Below are positions 36,135-44,840 of a stretch of DNA of 64,000 nucleotides, piece by piece. The notes under the pieces are model-generated. The model searched no databases and was not told the origin of the DNA. It worked only from the letters and a program-made list of their open reading frames with translations. The DNA comes from Burkholderiales bacterium PBB1 (lineage in GTDB: Bacteria; Pseudomonadota; Gammaproteobacteria; Burkholderiales; Burkholderiaceae_C). A program made the translations under genes and the position numbers. The stretch lies in contig NKIN01000003.1 in the NCBI GenBank assembly GCA_002255905.1, forward strand, positions 409,925-473,924, in the 5' to 3' direction. Each line of letters begins with the position of its first letter. Position 1 is the stretch's first letter.

Positions 36135-36740
36135 TCAGGCAGAGGGCGAGCGCAGTGCCGACTTGGGCCGGAACGCTTTGCAGATCACCGGATCGGTTTC
36201 GAGGTAGGGCCCGCCGAGCAGGTCGATGCAGTACGGCACCGCGGCAAAGATGCCGGGCACGGCTGGCGTGGCGGTGGGCAACCCTTCCAGCGTTTCTGCA
36301 ATCGATTTCGGTTGGCCCGGCAGGTTGATGATCAGCGCCTGGCCGCGGATGACTGCGACCTGACGCGACAAAATCGCGGTGGGCACGAAATGCAGGCTGA
36401 TGCTGCGCATCTGCTCGCCGAAGCCCGGCATCACCTTGTGCGCGATGGCCAGCGTGGCCTCCGGGGTCACGTCGCGCGGCGCGGGGCCGGTGCCGCCCGT
36501 GGTCAGCACCAGGTGGCAACCCGCGTCGTCGACCAACTCGCACAACATGGCGCTGATGCCAGCCTGGTCGTCGGGAATCAGCCGTGTTTCCCACTGCACC
36601 GGGTTGAGTACCGCGCGTGCCAGCCAGTCCTTCAATGCGGGCACGCCCTTGTCTTCGTAGACGCCCGCGGACGCGCGATCACTGATGGACACGATGCCGA
36701 TGCGCACCGTGTCCAGGACGGGAGATGCTGGTGCGTTCAT
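36135..36740 (-). CDS. mog: Molybdopterin adenylyltransferase
   Basis: Mog activates molybdopterin with ATP to MPT-AMP before metal insertion by MoeA. The 201-residue protein has IGIVSISDRASAGVYEDKG (about 13-31), LVLTTGGTGPAPRDVTPEA and INLPGQPKSIAETL, the MoCF-biosynthesis-domain landmarks. The ATG at 36740 begins the domain; a longer upstream frame runs into darP. It follows darP after 19 bp on the same strand, as in other Burkholderiales. Confidence 0.95.
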   Translation of the reverse strand: MNAPASPVLDTVRIGIVSISDRASAGVYEDKGVPALKDWLARAVLNPVQWETRLIPDDQAGISAMLCELVDDAGCHLVLTTGGTGPAPRDVTPEATLAIAHKVMPGFGEQMRSISLHFVPTAILSRQVAVIRGQALIINLPGQPKSIAETLEGLPTATPAVPGIFAAVPYCIDLLGGPYLETDPVICKAFRPKSALRSPSA

Positions 36741-36759
36741 GCAACGTGGGCGTCGCAGG

Positions 36760-37317
36760 TCAGCTGACGTCGGTGGCCGGCGAGGGTGGGAACTGCCGAA
36801 TGAACTTGAACAACTCGCGAAAGGCCTTGCCGCTGCGCTGTTCAGGCTGAACCGAGGCATCCTTGCGCGCAGCGCGGATGAGGCTGCGCAGCTGCTGCAC
36901 GTCGGCCTGCGGGCGCTCGGCGGTCCAGGCGGTCAGTGCATCGTCGCTGGCGATCAGCTCGGCGCGCCAGCGTTCGGCATCGTGCAGTGCCAGCGCGTCC
37001 TTGGCGTGGCCGAGTTGCAACGCTGCAACCGCCTCCCTCAACGGTTCGGGGTCGGTACGCCGCATCAGCTTGCCGATGTACTGCATCTGGCGCCGGCGAC
37101 CTTCGTGGGTCTTGGTGCTTCGGTACTGGCGGATCGCGTCGAGCAGGATCTCGTCCATCGGCAGGTCGACCAAGCGGTTGTCCGGCATCTCGACCAATGC
37201 CTGGCCGAGGTCCTGCAGATCATGCGAGTCCTTCTTGCGCCTCGTCTTGCTGGGGCGCGTCAGCCAGGCCGGGATCGGCTCGGCATCGGCATGGTCGCGG
37301 GGGTCGTTCGATGGCAT
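36760..37317 (-). CDS. darP: Ribosome-associated protein DarP (YjgA, DUF615)
   Basis: The 185-residue protein has PSKTRRKKDSHDLQDLGQALV (about 20-40) and the DUF615 core DNRLVDLPMDEILLDAIRQYRSTKTHEGRRRQMQYIGKLMR-like run (about 45-85). It is a small helical factor that joins late 50S subunit assembly, in the E. coli YjgA/DarP family. The ATG at 37317 matches the family length. It is divergent from pmbA, a conserved arrangement. Confidence 0.93.
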   Translation of the reverse strand: MPSNDPRDHADAEPIPAWLTRPSKTRRKKDSHDLQDLGQALVEMPDNRLVDLPMDEILLDAIRQYRSTKTHEGRRRQMQYIGKLMRRTDPEPLREAVAALQLGHAKDALALHDAERWRAELIASDDALTAWTAERPQADVQQLRSLIRAARKDASVQPEQRSGKAFRELFKFIRQFPPSPATDVS

Positions 37318-37502
37318 GGGTCGGCTGTCAGGGCAGGGCACAGGGCGAAGCGCAGAATGCGCTCGCCGCTCAAAAGCCGCTCGGTATCATAGCCACGCGG
37401 GCGTCCAGCACGGCGGCACGCGATGCCGCTCTGGCGCGACAACCTCCCGATCCATTGTTCCGAGTGCAGCTTGCGCCGCACACCAACCGACGTACCCCAT
37501 CC

Positions 37503-38900
37503 ATGCCGTCAAAGACCTCGCCGTCATCCGCGTCCACCGGCTTTGCCTATGCCCGTGCCGACTTCCAGCAATTGGTCGATGACGCGCTGAAGTTCGCCGC
37601 CGAGATCGGTGCCAGCGATGCCAGTGCCGAGGTGTCCGAGGGCGTGGGCCTGTCGGTGTCGGTGCGCAAGGGCGAGATCGAGAACGTCGAGCGCAACCGC
37701 GACAAGTCGATCAGCGTGTCGGTCTACATCGGCCAACGGCGTGGCAACGCGAGCACGTCCGACTTCTCTCGCGCTGCGCTCGAGCAGACGGTTCGTGCGG
37801 CGCACGACATCGCCCGGTTCACTGCCGCCGATCCGGCCGCCGGGCTGCCGGATGCTGCCGATCTGGCCCTGGGCGAGGCTGCCACCCGCGATCTCGATCT
37901 GTTTCACCCCTGGGCCATTGATGCCGCGGGCGCTGCCGAAATCGCGCAACGTTGCGAGCGGGCCGCCTTGACGCTGGATCCGCGTATCACCAATTCAGAG
38001 GGTGCCGGCGTGTCGGCGCAGCAGTCGCATTTCTTCGCCGGCAACAGCCGCGGATTTCGTGGTGGTTATGCCAGTTCACGGCATTCGCTGTCAGTAGCGC
38101 CGATCGCCTCGCTGCCGGGCCGCCGCGGCGACGACATGCAGCGCGATGCCTGGTACAGCTCCATGCGCTCGGCCGATGAGCTGGCGTCACCGGAAGCAGT
38201 CGGGCGCTACGCCGCTGAACGCGCGCTGTCGCGACTGAAATCGCGCAAGGTCAAGACCTGCGTGGTGCCGGTGCTGTTCGAATCGACCATCGCCGCCGGC
38301 TTGCTCGGCGCTTATGTGCAGGCCACGAGCGGCGGGGCGCTGTACCGCAAGTCGAGCTTCTTGCTCGACAGCCTGGGCCAGCGCGTGCTCGCCAAGCACA
38401 TCGACATCCATGAAGACCCGCACCAGCCGCGCGGCAAGGCCAGCGCGCCGTTCGACGACGAAGGTGTGGTGACCCGTGCGCGCGACGTCGTCAAGGGCGG
38501 CGTGGCCCAGGGCTATTTCCTCTCGAGCTATTCGGCACGCAAGCTCGGCATGCGGACGACCGGACATGCCGGCGGATCGCAGAACCTGACGCTTACCAGT
38601 CGCCTGACCCGACCCGAAGACGATCTGGCAGCGATGCTGCGCAAGCTCGATCGTGGCCTGTTCGTCATCGAACTGATGGGGCAGGGCGTCAACCCCGTCA
38701 CCGGTGATTACTCGCGCGGGGCAGCCGGTTTCTGGGTCGAGCGCGGCCGCATCGTGCATCCCGTCAACGAGATCACCATCGCGGGCAACCTGAAGCAGAT
38801 GTTCAAGGGCATCGTCGCCGTCGGTGCCGACGCCTACACCACCGGTGGAAAGACCATCGGTTCGGTGCTGGTCGATTCGATGAAGATCGCCGGCAGCTGA
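37503..38900 (+). CDS. pmbA: Metalloprotease PmbA (TldE)
   Basis: The 465-residue protein is one half of the TldD/TldE heterodimer that trims peptides such as microcin B17 and helps CcdA turnover. It contains VSVRKGEIENVERNRDKSISVSVYIGQRRGNAST-type residues (about 55-85), NSEGAGVSAQQS, and the C-terminal LMGQGVNPVTGDYSRGAAGFWVERG. The TldE half lacks the HExxxH of TldD, as expected. The tldD gene is not in the window. It is divergent from darP; 186 bp separate the starts. Confidence 0.96.
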   Translation: MPSKTSPSSASTGFAYARADFQQLVDDALKFAAEIGASDASAEVSEGVGLSVSVRKGEIENVERNRDKSISVSVYIGQRRGNASTSDFSRAALEQTVRAAHDIARFTAADPAAGLPDAADLALGEAATRDLDLFHPWAIDAAGAAEIAQRCERAALTLDPRITNSEGAGVSAQQSHFFAGNSRGFRGGYASSRHSLSVAPIASLPGRRGDDMQRDAWYSSMRSADELASPEAVGRYAAERALSRLKSRKVKTCVVPVLFESTIAAGLLGAYVQATSGGALYRKSSFLLDSLGQRVLAKHIDIHEDPHQPRGKASAPFDDEGVVTRARDVVKGGVAQGYFLSSYSARKLGMRTTGHAGGSQNLTLTSRLTRPEDDLAAMLRKLDRGLFVIELMGQGVNPVTGDYSRGAAGFWVERGRIVHPVNEITIAGNLKQMFKGIVAVGADAYTTGGKTIGSVLVDSMKIAGS

Positions 38901-38938
38901 TCCAGCCTCGCCTCAACTCTTTCTCACTGAGAGCCTGC

Positions 38939-40021
38939 GTGCAACGTCGTCGATTCATCCATCACAGCGGGCTGGCCGGCGTGTTGGCTGCTGGCGCGGC
39001 TCCGGCCATGGTCCACGCTCAGTCCAACCTGCGGTGGCGTCTGGCATCGAGCTTCCCGAAATCGCTGGACACCATCTACGGCGGGGCCGAACTGTTCGCG
39101 AAGAAGGTCGGCGAAATGAGTGGCGGCAAGTTCCAGATCAGCGTCCATCCCGCTGGTGAGCTGCTGCCGCCATTCGGTGTGGTTGATGGGGTGCAGGCGG
39201 GCACGGTCGAGATGGCCCACACCGTGCCGTACTACTACTTTGGCAAGGACGAGACCTTTGCCATCGGTGCTGCCATTCCCTTCGGTCTGAATTCGCGCCA
39301 GATGTCTGCCTGGACCTTTCAGGGCAACGGCCTGAAGCTGATGCGCGAGTTCTACGCGAAGTACAACATCATCAATTTCCCGGGCGGCAACACCGGCGTG
39401 CAGATGGGGGGCTGGTATCGCAAGGAGATCAAGTCACTCGCCGACATGAAGGGCCTGAAGATGCGCATCGGCGGCTTTGCAGGCCGCGTCATCGAGCGCA
39501 TGGGTGCGGTGTCGCAGAACATCCCCGGCGGTGAGGTGTACCAGGCCCTGGAAAAGGGGACGATCGATGCGGCCGAATGGATCGGCCCGTACGACGACGA
39601 GAAGTTCGGCTTCTACAAGGTGGCACCGAATTACTACTACCCGGGCTGGTGGGAAGGCGGTCCGCAGATCGACTTCTTCATCAACACCCAGGCCTACGCG
39701 AAGCTGTCGGCCGAGTACAAGGCCATGATCGAAGCGGCCGCGGCGGTGGCCCACATCGACATGCAGGCCCGCTACGACGCAAAAAACCCGGCGGCGCTCA
39801 AGACGCTGGTGAAGGCAGGCGTCAAGGTGCTGCCGTTCCCGAAGCCGGTGCTCGACGAAGCGTTCAAGCAATCGATGCAGCTGTACGACGAGCTGAGTGC
39901 GAAGAACCCGAACTGGAAGAAGGTGTACGAAGACTATTCGGCCTTCCGCCGCGAACAGAACCTGTGGTTCCGTTTCGCCGAATCCAGCTTTGATCGCTAC
40001 ATGCAAAGCGTCAAGCTCTGA
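38939..40021 (+). CDS. TRAP transporter solute-binding protein (DctP/TakP-like)
   Basis: The 360-residue periplasmic binding protein starts at a GTG with a twin-arginine signal (QRRRFIHHSG, about 1-28). It has the DctP-family features WRLASSFPKSLDTIYGGAE, MKGLKMRIGGFAGRVIERMG with the conserved ligand arginine, and WIGPYDDEKFGFYKVAPNYYYPGWWEGG, which resembles TakP-type binders of alpha-keto or related carboxylates. The substrate is an inference. Unlike usual TRAP operons, the permease genes face it on the other strand. Confidence 0.92.
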   Translation: MQRRRFIHHSGLAGVLAAGAAPAMVHAQSNLRWRLASSFPKSLDTIYGGAELFAKKVGEMSGGKFQISVHPAGELLPPFGVVDGVQAGTVEMAHTVPYYYFGKDETFAIGAAIPFGLNSRQMSAWTFQGNGLKLMREFYAKYNIINFPGGNTGVQMGGWYRKEIKSLADMKGLKMRIGGFAGRVIERMGAVSQNIPGGEVYQALEKGTIDAAEWIGPYDDEKFGFYKVAPNYYYPGWWEGGPQIDFFINTQAYAKLSAEYKAMIEAAAAVAHIDMQARYDAKNPAALKTLVKAGVKVLPFPKPVLDEAFKQSMQLYDELSAKNPNWKKVYEDYSAFRREQNLWFRFAESSFDRYMQSVKL

Positions 40022-40132
40022 GAGGCCGCGAATCTTTCTGCTGCGCGTGGTGATCTCGCATTTCCGGTGCTCACCGTGCGCAGGTACGGCTCCGCGCCTC
40101 AATGCGACCCCAGCCCGCTCGCGACGAAATCT

Positions 40133-41725
40133 TCACGGCCTCTCGGGTTGGTTCGATCGCGCCTTGCGGTCGGCCTCGACGGACTCCTGCAGCGCCTTCA
40201 GCGGGTCTTCGTCGGCGGCAATCGGGTCGTGCGATGCCGCGGCGCTGGCTGCATCCGCGGCGTCCAGTGCGTTCTGATCGGTCTGCATCTGCTGCAGCAC
40301 AGCGTCGGCGTCGATGCGGTTGATTTCCTTGTCGCCGCGTGACACGAGTTGCGGAAACGCGATGATCAGTGCCACCATCGTCAGCTGGATCAGCACAAAG
40401 GGAATCGCACCGCGGTAGATCTGTCCGATGGTGACCGGCGCCATGCGCTGACCGGTCACTGCATCGGTGTATTCGCGCTCAGGCGCAACGCTGCGCAGGT
40501 AGAACAGCGCGAAGCCGAATGGCGGGTGCATGAACGAGGTCTGCATGTTCACTGCCAGCAACACGCCGAACCACACCAGGTCGATGCCCAGCGCAGCGGC
40601 CACCGGCGCCAGCAACGGCACCACGATGAAGGCCAGTTCGAAGAAGTCGAGGAAGAACGCCAGCACGAAGATCAGCACGTTGACCACGATCAGGAAGCCC
40701 AGCGCCCCCCCGGGCAGCCCGGTCAGCAGGTGCTCCACCCACTTCGGCCCGTCGACTGCCTGAAACGCCAGACTGAACACCGTCGAGCCGATCAGGATGA
40801 ACAGCACGAAGCACGACAGCCGCGCTGTGCTGTCCATGGCCTGGCGCAGCAGCGTCATGTCGAGCCGGCGCCGCAGGATCGCCATGATCAAGGCGCCGAC
40901 CGCGCCCATCGCCCCGCCTTCGGTGGGCGTGGCGATGCCGAGCAAAATCGTGCCCAGCACCAGGAAGATCAGCGTCAGCGGTGGGACCAGCACCAGCGCG
41001 ACGCGCCCGTAAAGCTGCGCCTGTGAACGCCAGCCCGAGTCCATCGGTTGCCCGCCCAGCGTGCGCGCTGAAGCGGGCATCGCAGGCACCCACTCGGGGC
41101 GCACGAGGCTGACGACCAGCACGTAGGCAAAGTACAAACCCGTCAGCAGCATGGCCGGGCCGAATGCGCCGTGGTAGAGATCGCCCACGCTCTGCCCGAG
41201 CTGGTCGGCGAGCACGATCAGCACCAGTGACGGCGGAATGATCTGCGCCAGCGTCCCCGAGGCGGCGATCACGCCGCTGGCTATACGCCGGTCATAGCCA
41301 TAGCGCAACATGATGGGCAGCGAGATCAGGCCCATCGAGATCACCGAGGCTGCGACCACGCCGGTGGTGGCAGCGAGCATCGCGCCGACGAAGATCACCG
41401 CATAGGCGAGGCCCCCGCGGATCGGACCGAACAGCTGGCCGATGGTGTCCAGCAGGTCCTCGGCCATGCCCGAGCGCTCGAGGATCAGCCCCATGAAGGT
41501 GAAGAACGGGATCGCCAGCAGAGTGTCGTTCTGCATGATGCCGACGATGCGCAGTGGCAGCGCCTGCATCAGTGATGCCGGCAGCAAGCCCAGTTCGATC
41601 CCGACCAGCGAATAGAACAGCCCGCAGGCGCCCAGCGAGAACGCCACCGGATAGCCCACCAGCAAGAAGATCACCAGCGAGCCGAACATCAGCGGCGCGA
41701 TGTTGGCGGCGATCAGCTCGTGCAT
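40133..41725 (-). CDS. dctM: TRAP transporter large permease DctM
   Basis: The 530-residue inner-membrane protein has about 12 transmembrane segments in the DctM pattern: YPVAFSLGACGLFYSLVG, PFFTFMGLILERSGMAEDLL, GVVAASVISMGLISLPIML, ASGTLAQIIPPSLVLIVLAD and PTEGGAMGAVGALI. It ends with a hydrophilic tail of about 65 residues rich in Ala and Asp, longer than in typical members (about 430 total). The ATG overlaps the dctQ stop codon by one base, so translation is coupled. It converges with the solute-binding gene. Confidence 0.94.
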   Translation of the reverse strand: MHELIAANIAPLMFGSLVIFLLVGYPVAFSLGACGLFYSLVGIELGLLPASLMQALPLRIVGIMQNDTLLAIPFFTFMGLILERSGMAEDLLDTIGQLFGPIRGGLAYAVIFVGAMLAATTGVVAASVISMGLISLPIMLRYGYDRRIASGVIAASGTLAQIIPPSLVLIVLADQLGQSVGDLYHGAFGPAMLLTGLYFAYVLVVSLVRPEWVPAMPASARTLGGQPMDSGWRSQAQLYGRVALVLVPPLTLIFLVLGTILLGIATPTEGGAMGAVGALIMAILRRRLDMTLLRQAMDSTARLSCFVLFILIGSTVFSLAFQAVDGPKWVEHLLTGLPGGALGFLIVVNVLIFVLAFFLDFFELAFIVVPLLAPVAAALGIDLVWFGVLLAVNMQTSFMHPPFGFALFYLRSVAPEREYTDAVTGQRMAPVTIGQIYRGAIPFVLIQLTMVALIIAFPQLVSRGDKEINRIDADAVLQQMQTDQNALDAADAASAAASHDPIAADEDPLKALQESVEADRKARSNQPERP

Positions 41726-42282
41726 CAGCGGGTGTCCTTGTCGGTGGCGGTGGCCTCCTGGCCTGCAGAAGGATCTGCAATCAGGCCACGCAGCCAGGCC
41801 CACCGCTTGATCAACTCAGACAGGCCCTGCAAGCCCAGCAGCGCAAAGCCCAGTGGCATCAGCGCGAGCACTGGCCAGCGGATCAGGCCACCGGCGTTGC
41901 TCGACATCTCTCCAGACGTGTACGCGCGCGCCACGAGCGGCCACGACAGCGAGATCACCATCACGACGAGCGGCAGCAGAAAGCACAGCACGCCGAAGAT
42001 ATCGATCCAGGCCTGCGTGCGCTTGGACCAGCGCGCCGACAACACATCGATGCGCACATGCGCCTGGCGGCGCAGCGTGTCCCCAGCCACCAGCAGGAAG
42101 ACCGCCGCGAAGAGGTACCACTGGATTTCCAGGAAGGCGTTCGAGCTCGTGTTGAGGAGCTTGCGCACCACCGCATTGCCGGCGCTGATCAGCACCGCAG
42201 CCAGCACCAGCCAGGCCACCCAGCGCCCGACGGCTGCGTTCAGCCGATCGATCAGGCGCGACAGCTTCAGCAGGTTCAGCAC
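41725..42282 (-). CDS. dctQ: TRAP transporter small permease DctQ
   Basis: The 185-residue membrane protein has four predicted transmembrane helices and the DctQ family pattern GRWVAWLVLAAVLISAGNAVVRKLLN and FLEIQWYLFAAVFLLVAG with RRQAHVRIDVL. It couples to DctM and supports substrate handover from the binding protein. It is the first gene of the minus-strand pair and lies 10 bp downstream of the TIGR01244 gene, so it may be transcribed with it. Confidence 0.92.
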   Translation of the reverse strand: MLNLLKLSRLIDRLNAAVGRWVAWLVLAAVLISAGNAVVRKLLNTSSNAFLEIQWYLFAAVFLLVAGDTLRRQAHVRIDVLSARWSKRTQAWIDIFGVLCFLLPLVVMVISLSWPLVARAYTSGEMSSNAGGLIRWPVLALMPLGFALLGLQGLSELIKRWAWLRGLIADPSAGQEATATDKDTR

Positions 42283-42292
42283 CAGACTCGAA

Positions 42293-42637
42293 TCAGGCCG
42301 ATGTGGCGGCCTGGAACAGCTTGCCCGAGCGGGTGCCAGTGCGGCAGAACGCCAGGATGGGCTGGGGCAGGGTGTCGATCAGTTCGCGGAACTTCGCGAT
42401 TTCTTCGGGGCTCTGGTAGCCCGGCGCGACCGGCAGGTGCCGGTAAGTCAGTCCGGCGGCTAAGGCGGCGGCTTCGATCGCCGCGCTGGTGGGCTGATCG
42501 GCGCCACCTTCGCGGTCAGGCCGGTTGTTGATGACGCTCTTGAAGCCCGCCTGCGCGACCAGCGCCATTGCCGAGGGTTCGAGCTGAGGTGCGGCACTGA
42601 TGTGGGCGCTCAGGGGTTGCAGGGGTGGCAGGCTCAT
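42293..42637 (-). CDS. TIGR01244 family protein (dual-specificity phosphatase-like)
   Basis: The 114-residue protein has the Blh/TIGR01244 fold: ISAAPQLEPSAMALVAQAGFKSVINNRPDREG (about 14-45) and a Cys-based P-loop FCRTGTRSGKLF, like tyrosine phosphatases or sulfurtransferases. In other bacteria it lies fused to or beside a persulfide dioxygenase-like beta-lactamase; neither is present here. AAGGAG seven bases before the ATG at 42637 fixes the start. It precedes dctQM on the same strand. Confidence 0.85.
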   Translation of the reverse strand: MSLPPLQPLSAHISAAPQLEPSAMALVAQAGFKSVINNRPDREGGADQPTSAAIEAAALAAGLTYRHLPVAPGYQSPEEIAKFRELIDTLPQPILAFCRTGTRSGKLFQAATSA

Positions 42638-42663
42638 CAACGGACTCCTTGCGGGTTGGAAAT

Positions 42664-43110
42664 TCAGCGGGCCAGGGCCTGCTTGACGGCCGCAGACACC
42701 AGACCCATGTCCGCTTTCCCGGCCAGCTTGGTCTTGACTGCGGCCATCACCTTGCCCATGTCGCCGGGGCCGGTGGCGCCCGTTTCTGCGACGATGGCCT
42801 GCACTTGCGCAGTGATCTCTTCGGCGCTGAGGCGCTGAGGCAGATAGCCGTCAAGCACCTGCAACTCGGCCGTTTCCTTGTCGACCAGATCGGTGCGTCC
42901 CGCGCTGCTGAACTGCGCGATCGAGTCCTTGCGCTGCTTGATGAGCTTGTCGATGATGGAGACGATGGCTGCGTCATCCAGAACGATGCGCTCATCGACC
43001 TCGCGCTGCTTGCAGGCGGCCAGCAGCCCGCGTATGGTCAACAGCCGGGGTGCGTCCTTGGCACGCATGGCGTTCTTCATGTCCTCGGTGATCTGGTCTT
43101 TCAGGCTCAT
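42664..43110 (-). CDS. yqeY: GatB/YqeY domain protein
   Basis: The 148-residue protein is a stand-alone YqeY, related to the tail domain of amidotransferase GatB. It shows LKDQITEDMKNAMRAKDAPRLLTIRGLLAACKQREV (about 2-38) and a helical C-terminal half with MGKVMAAVKTKLAGKADM. It probably aids tRNA-linked processes. It lies directly downstream of rpsU on the same strand; in many genomes the trio rpsU-yqeY-dnaG is conserved, but no dnaG follows here. Confidence 0.93.
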   Translation of the reverse strand: MSLKDQITEDMKNAMRAKDAPRLLTIRGLLAACKQREVDERIVLDDAAIVSIIDKLIKQRKDSIAQFSSAGRTDLVDKETAELQVLDGYLPQRLSAEEITAQVQAIVAETGATGPGDMGKVMAAVKTKLAGKADMGLVSAAVKQALAR

Positions 43111-43162
43111 GGTGGGCGCGTCCGTGGGGTGTTGATCGTGCGGGAAATTCCGCCGTGCAATG

Positions 43163-43188
43163 AAAAAGCCCGCGAAGTGCGGGCCTTT
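43163..43188 (-). terminator. Intrinsic terminator after rpsU
   Basis: On the minus strand AAAGGCCCGC, loop ACTTC, GCGGGCTTTTT forms a 6-bp GC stem with a T-tract, 20 bp after the rpsU stop. It separates rpsU from yqeY at least partly. Confidence 0.88.
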
Positions 43189-43207
43189 CGGTGGCGCGAG
43201 AAGGCTG

Positions 43208-43420
43208 TCAGAACAGCTTTTTCGGCAGCTGCATGCTGCGAACGCGCTTGAAGTGGCGCTTCACCGCGGCGGCCTTCTTGCGCTTGCGCTCAGCGGTGGG
43301 TTTCTCGTAGAACTCGCGTGCCCGCAGATCGGTCAGCAGGCCGAGTTTCTCGATGGTGCGCTTGAAGCGGCGCAGCGCCACGTCGAATGGCTCGTTTTCT
43401 TTCACGCGAATCGTAGTCAT
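43208..43420 (-). CDS. rpsU: 30S ribosomal protein S21
   Basis: The 70-residue basic protein [20 protein letters not shown]...KKLF matches S21 in full length. It sits near the anti-Shine-Dalgarno end of 16S rRNA and helps initiation. The ATG at 43420 was chosen because upstream codons lack similarity. The gene has its own strong promoter and terminator, so it can be expressed alone. Confidence 0.97.
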   Translation of the reverse strand: MTTIRVKENEPFDVALRRFKRTIEKLGLLTDLRAREFYEKPTAERKRKKAAAVKRHFKRVRSMQLPKKLF

Positions 43421-43542
43421 GTATCGATTGAATCCAGATTGAGTGTGCTTGGGGCGGGAGGCTCGACATCGAAACGGAAGGTCCGGACTTTCGAGTCGCG
43501 CGAGCAAACCACCGCGAAGCGTATTTGCCAGCAAAGCGCGAG

Positions 43543-43571
43543 ATTATAGACAGGCATCCCGCCGCTGGCAA
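43543..43571 (-). promoter_or_regulatory. Sigma-70 promoter of rpsU
   Basis: Minus-strand TTGCCA (43566-43571), 17-bp spacer, and a perfect TATAAT (43543-43548). Transcription would start near 43536, giving a leader of about 115 nt before the rpsU ATG. It is the best promoter match in the window. Confidence 0.78.
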
Positions 43572-43582
43572 CCTCGTCGATT

Positions 43583-44815
43583 TCAGGCAGTCGGCGGGTC
43601 GCTTGGCGCCGACAGCGCACCGGCACAGGCGGCGGCGCTCGCCCAGGCCCACTGGAAGTTGTAACCCCCCAGCCAGCCGGTCACATCGACCACCTCACCG
43701 ATGAAATGCAGGCCCGCTACCCGCTTGCTTTCCAGGGTGGTTGAACTGAGCTCGCGGGTGTCGACGCCGCCGGCCGTCACCTCGGCCTTGCGGTAGCCCT
43801 CGGTGCCGTTGGGTACGAGCCGCCACTGCTTCAGGCTGGTGGCGAGCGCTGCCAGGTCGCGGTCACGCAGGTCGGGCAGGGGGCGATCCACGATCTCGGG
43901 CTGGGTCTGCAACCACGTGTCGGCCAGCCGACGCGGGAGCCATTCGGCCAGCTCGTTGGACAGTTTGCGGCGGGAGGTCGCCTTGGCCGCGGTCAGCGCG
44001 TGTTGCAGGTCGTGCTGCGGGACGAGATCCAGCGTGAGCGGTGTACCAGGGCGCCAGTAGCTTGATATCTGCAGCACAGCCGGGCCGCTCAGGCCCCGAT
44101 GGGTGAACAGCAGGTCTTCGGTGAACCGACCACCGCTCGCGTCACGGCCTTTGGTGCTGCCGGTGGACACGACGGCTTCAAGCGACAGTCCGGCCAGCGA
44201 CACAAAAGGTTGCCAAGTGTTCGCATCGAAGGTCAAGGGCACCAGGGCCGGTCGTGTTTCGACGACCTTGTGGCCGAACTGCCGTGCCAGCCGGTGGCCG
44301 AAATCGGTGGCGCCGATCTTGGGAATCGACAGCCCCCCCGTTGCGACGATCAGGCGTGCGCTGCGCACCGTGCCGCGGTCGGTGGAGATCTCGAAACCAT
44401 TGGCGTCGTGGACAACCGTGTGCACCGCGCACGGCTGCCAGCGTGTCACTGCCCCGGTCTCGCACTCGCGCAGAAGCATCGCGATGATGTCTTCGCTGGA
44501 CTGGTCGCAGAACAGCTGGCCCTTGTGCTTCTCGTGGAAGGGGATGCGGTGGCGTTGCAGCAGCCCGATGAAATCCTGCGGCGTGTAGCGGGCCAGCGCC
44601 GAGCGGCAGAACGCCGGGTTGGCCGACAGAAACTGGGCCGGCGTGGTGTCGCGGTTGGTGAAATTGCAGCGACCGCCACCGGAGATTCGGATCTTTTCAG
44701 CCACCCGCTCGGCATGGTCGATCAGCAGGACCTTGAGACCGCGCTGGCCTGCGATCGCTGCGCAGTGCAGCCCCGCAGCGCCGGCACCGATGATCACTGC
44801 GTCGACGGGCTGCAT
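43583..44815 (-). CDS. HI0933/BaiN-family FAD oxidoreductase
   Basis: The 410-residue flavoprotein has the FAD-binding VDAVIIGAGAAGLHCAAIAGQRG (about 4-26), the family hallmark EKIRISGGGRCNFTNRD, VATGGLSIPKIGATDFGHRLA, and the C-terminal VAGLHFIGEVVDVTGWLGGYNFQWAWASA. The family is widespread and mostly uncharacterised; a related member acts in bile-acid dehydroxylation, so substrate cannot be assigned. It lies 25 bp downstream of the ppsR stop on the same strand. Confidence 0.93.
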   Translation of the reverse strand: MQPVDAVIIGAGAAGLHCAAIAGQRGLKVLLIDHAERVAEKIRISGGGRCNFTNRDTTPAQFLSANPAFCRSALARYTPQDFIGLLQRHRIPFHEKHKGQLFCDQSSEDIIAMLLRECETGAVTRWQPCAVHTVVHDANGFEISTDRGTVRSARLIVATGGLSIPKIGATDFGHRLARQFGHKVVETRPALVPLTFDANTWQPFVSLAGLSLEAVVSTGSTKGRDASGGRFTEDLLFTHRGLSGPAVLQISSYWRPGTPLTLDLVPQHDLQHALTAAKATSRRKLSNELAEWLPRRLADTWLQTQPEIVDRPLPDLRDRDLAALATSLKQWRLVPNGTEGYRKAEVTAGGVDTRELSSTTLESKRVAGLHFIGEVVDVTGWLGGYNFQWAWASAAACAGALSAPSDPPTA

Positions 44816-44840
44816 CGGCCCGGATGATACGGGCCGGGTG

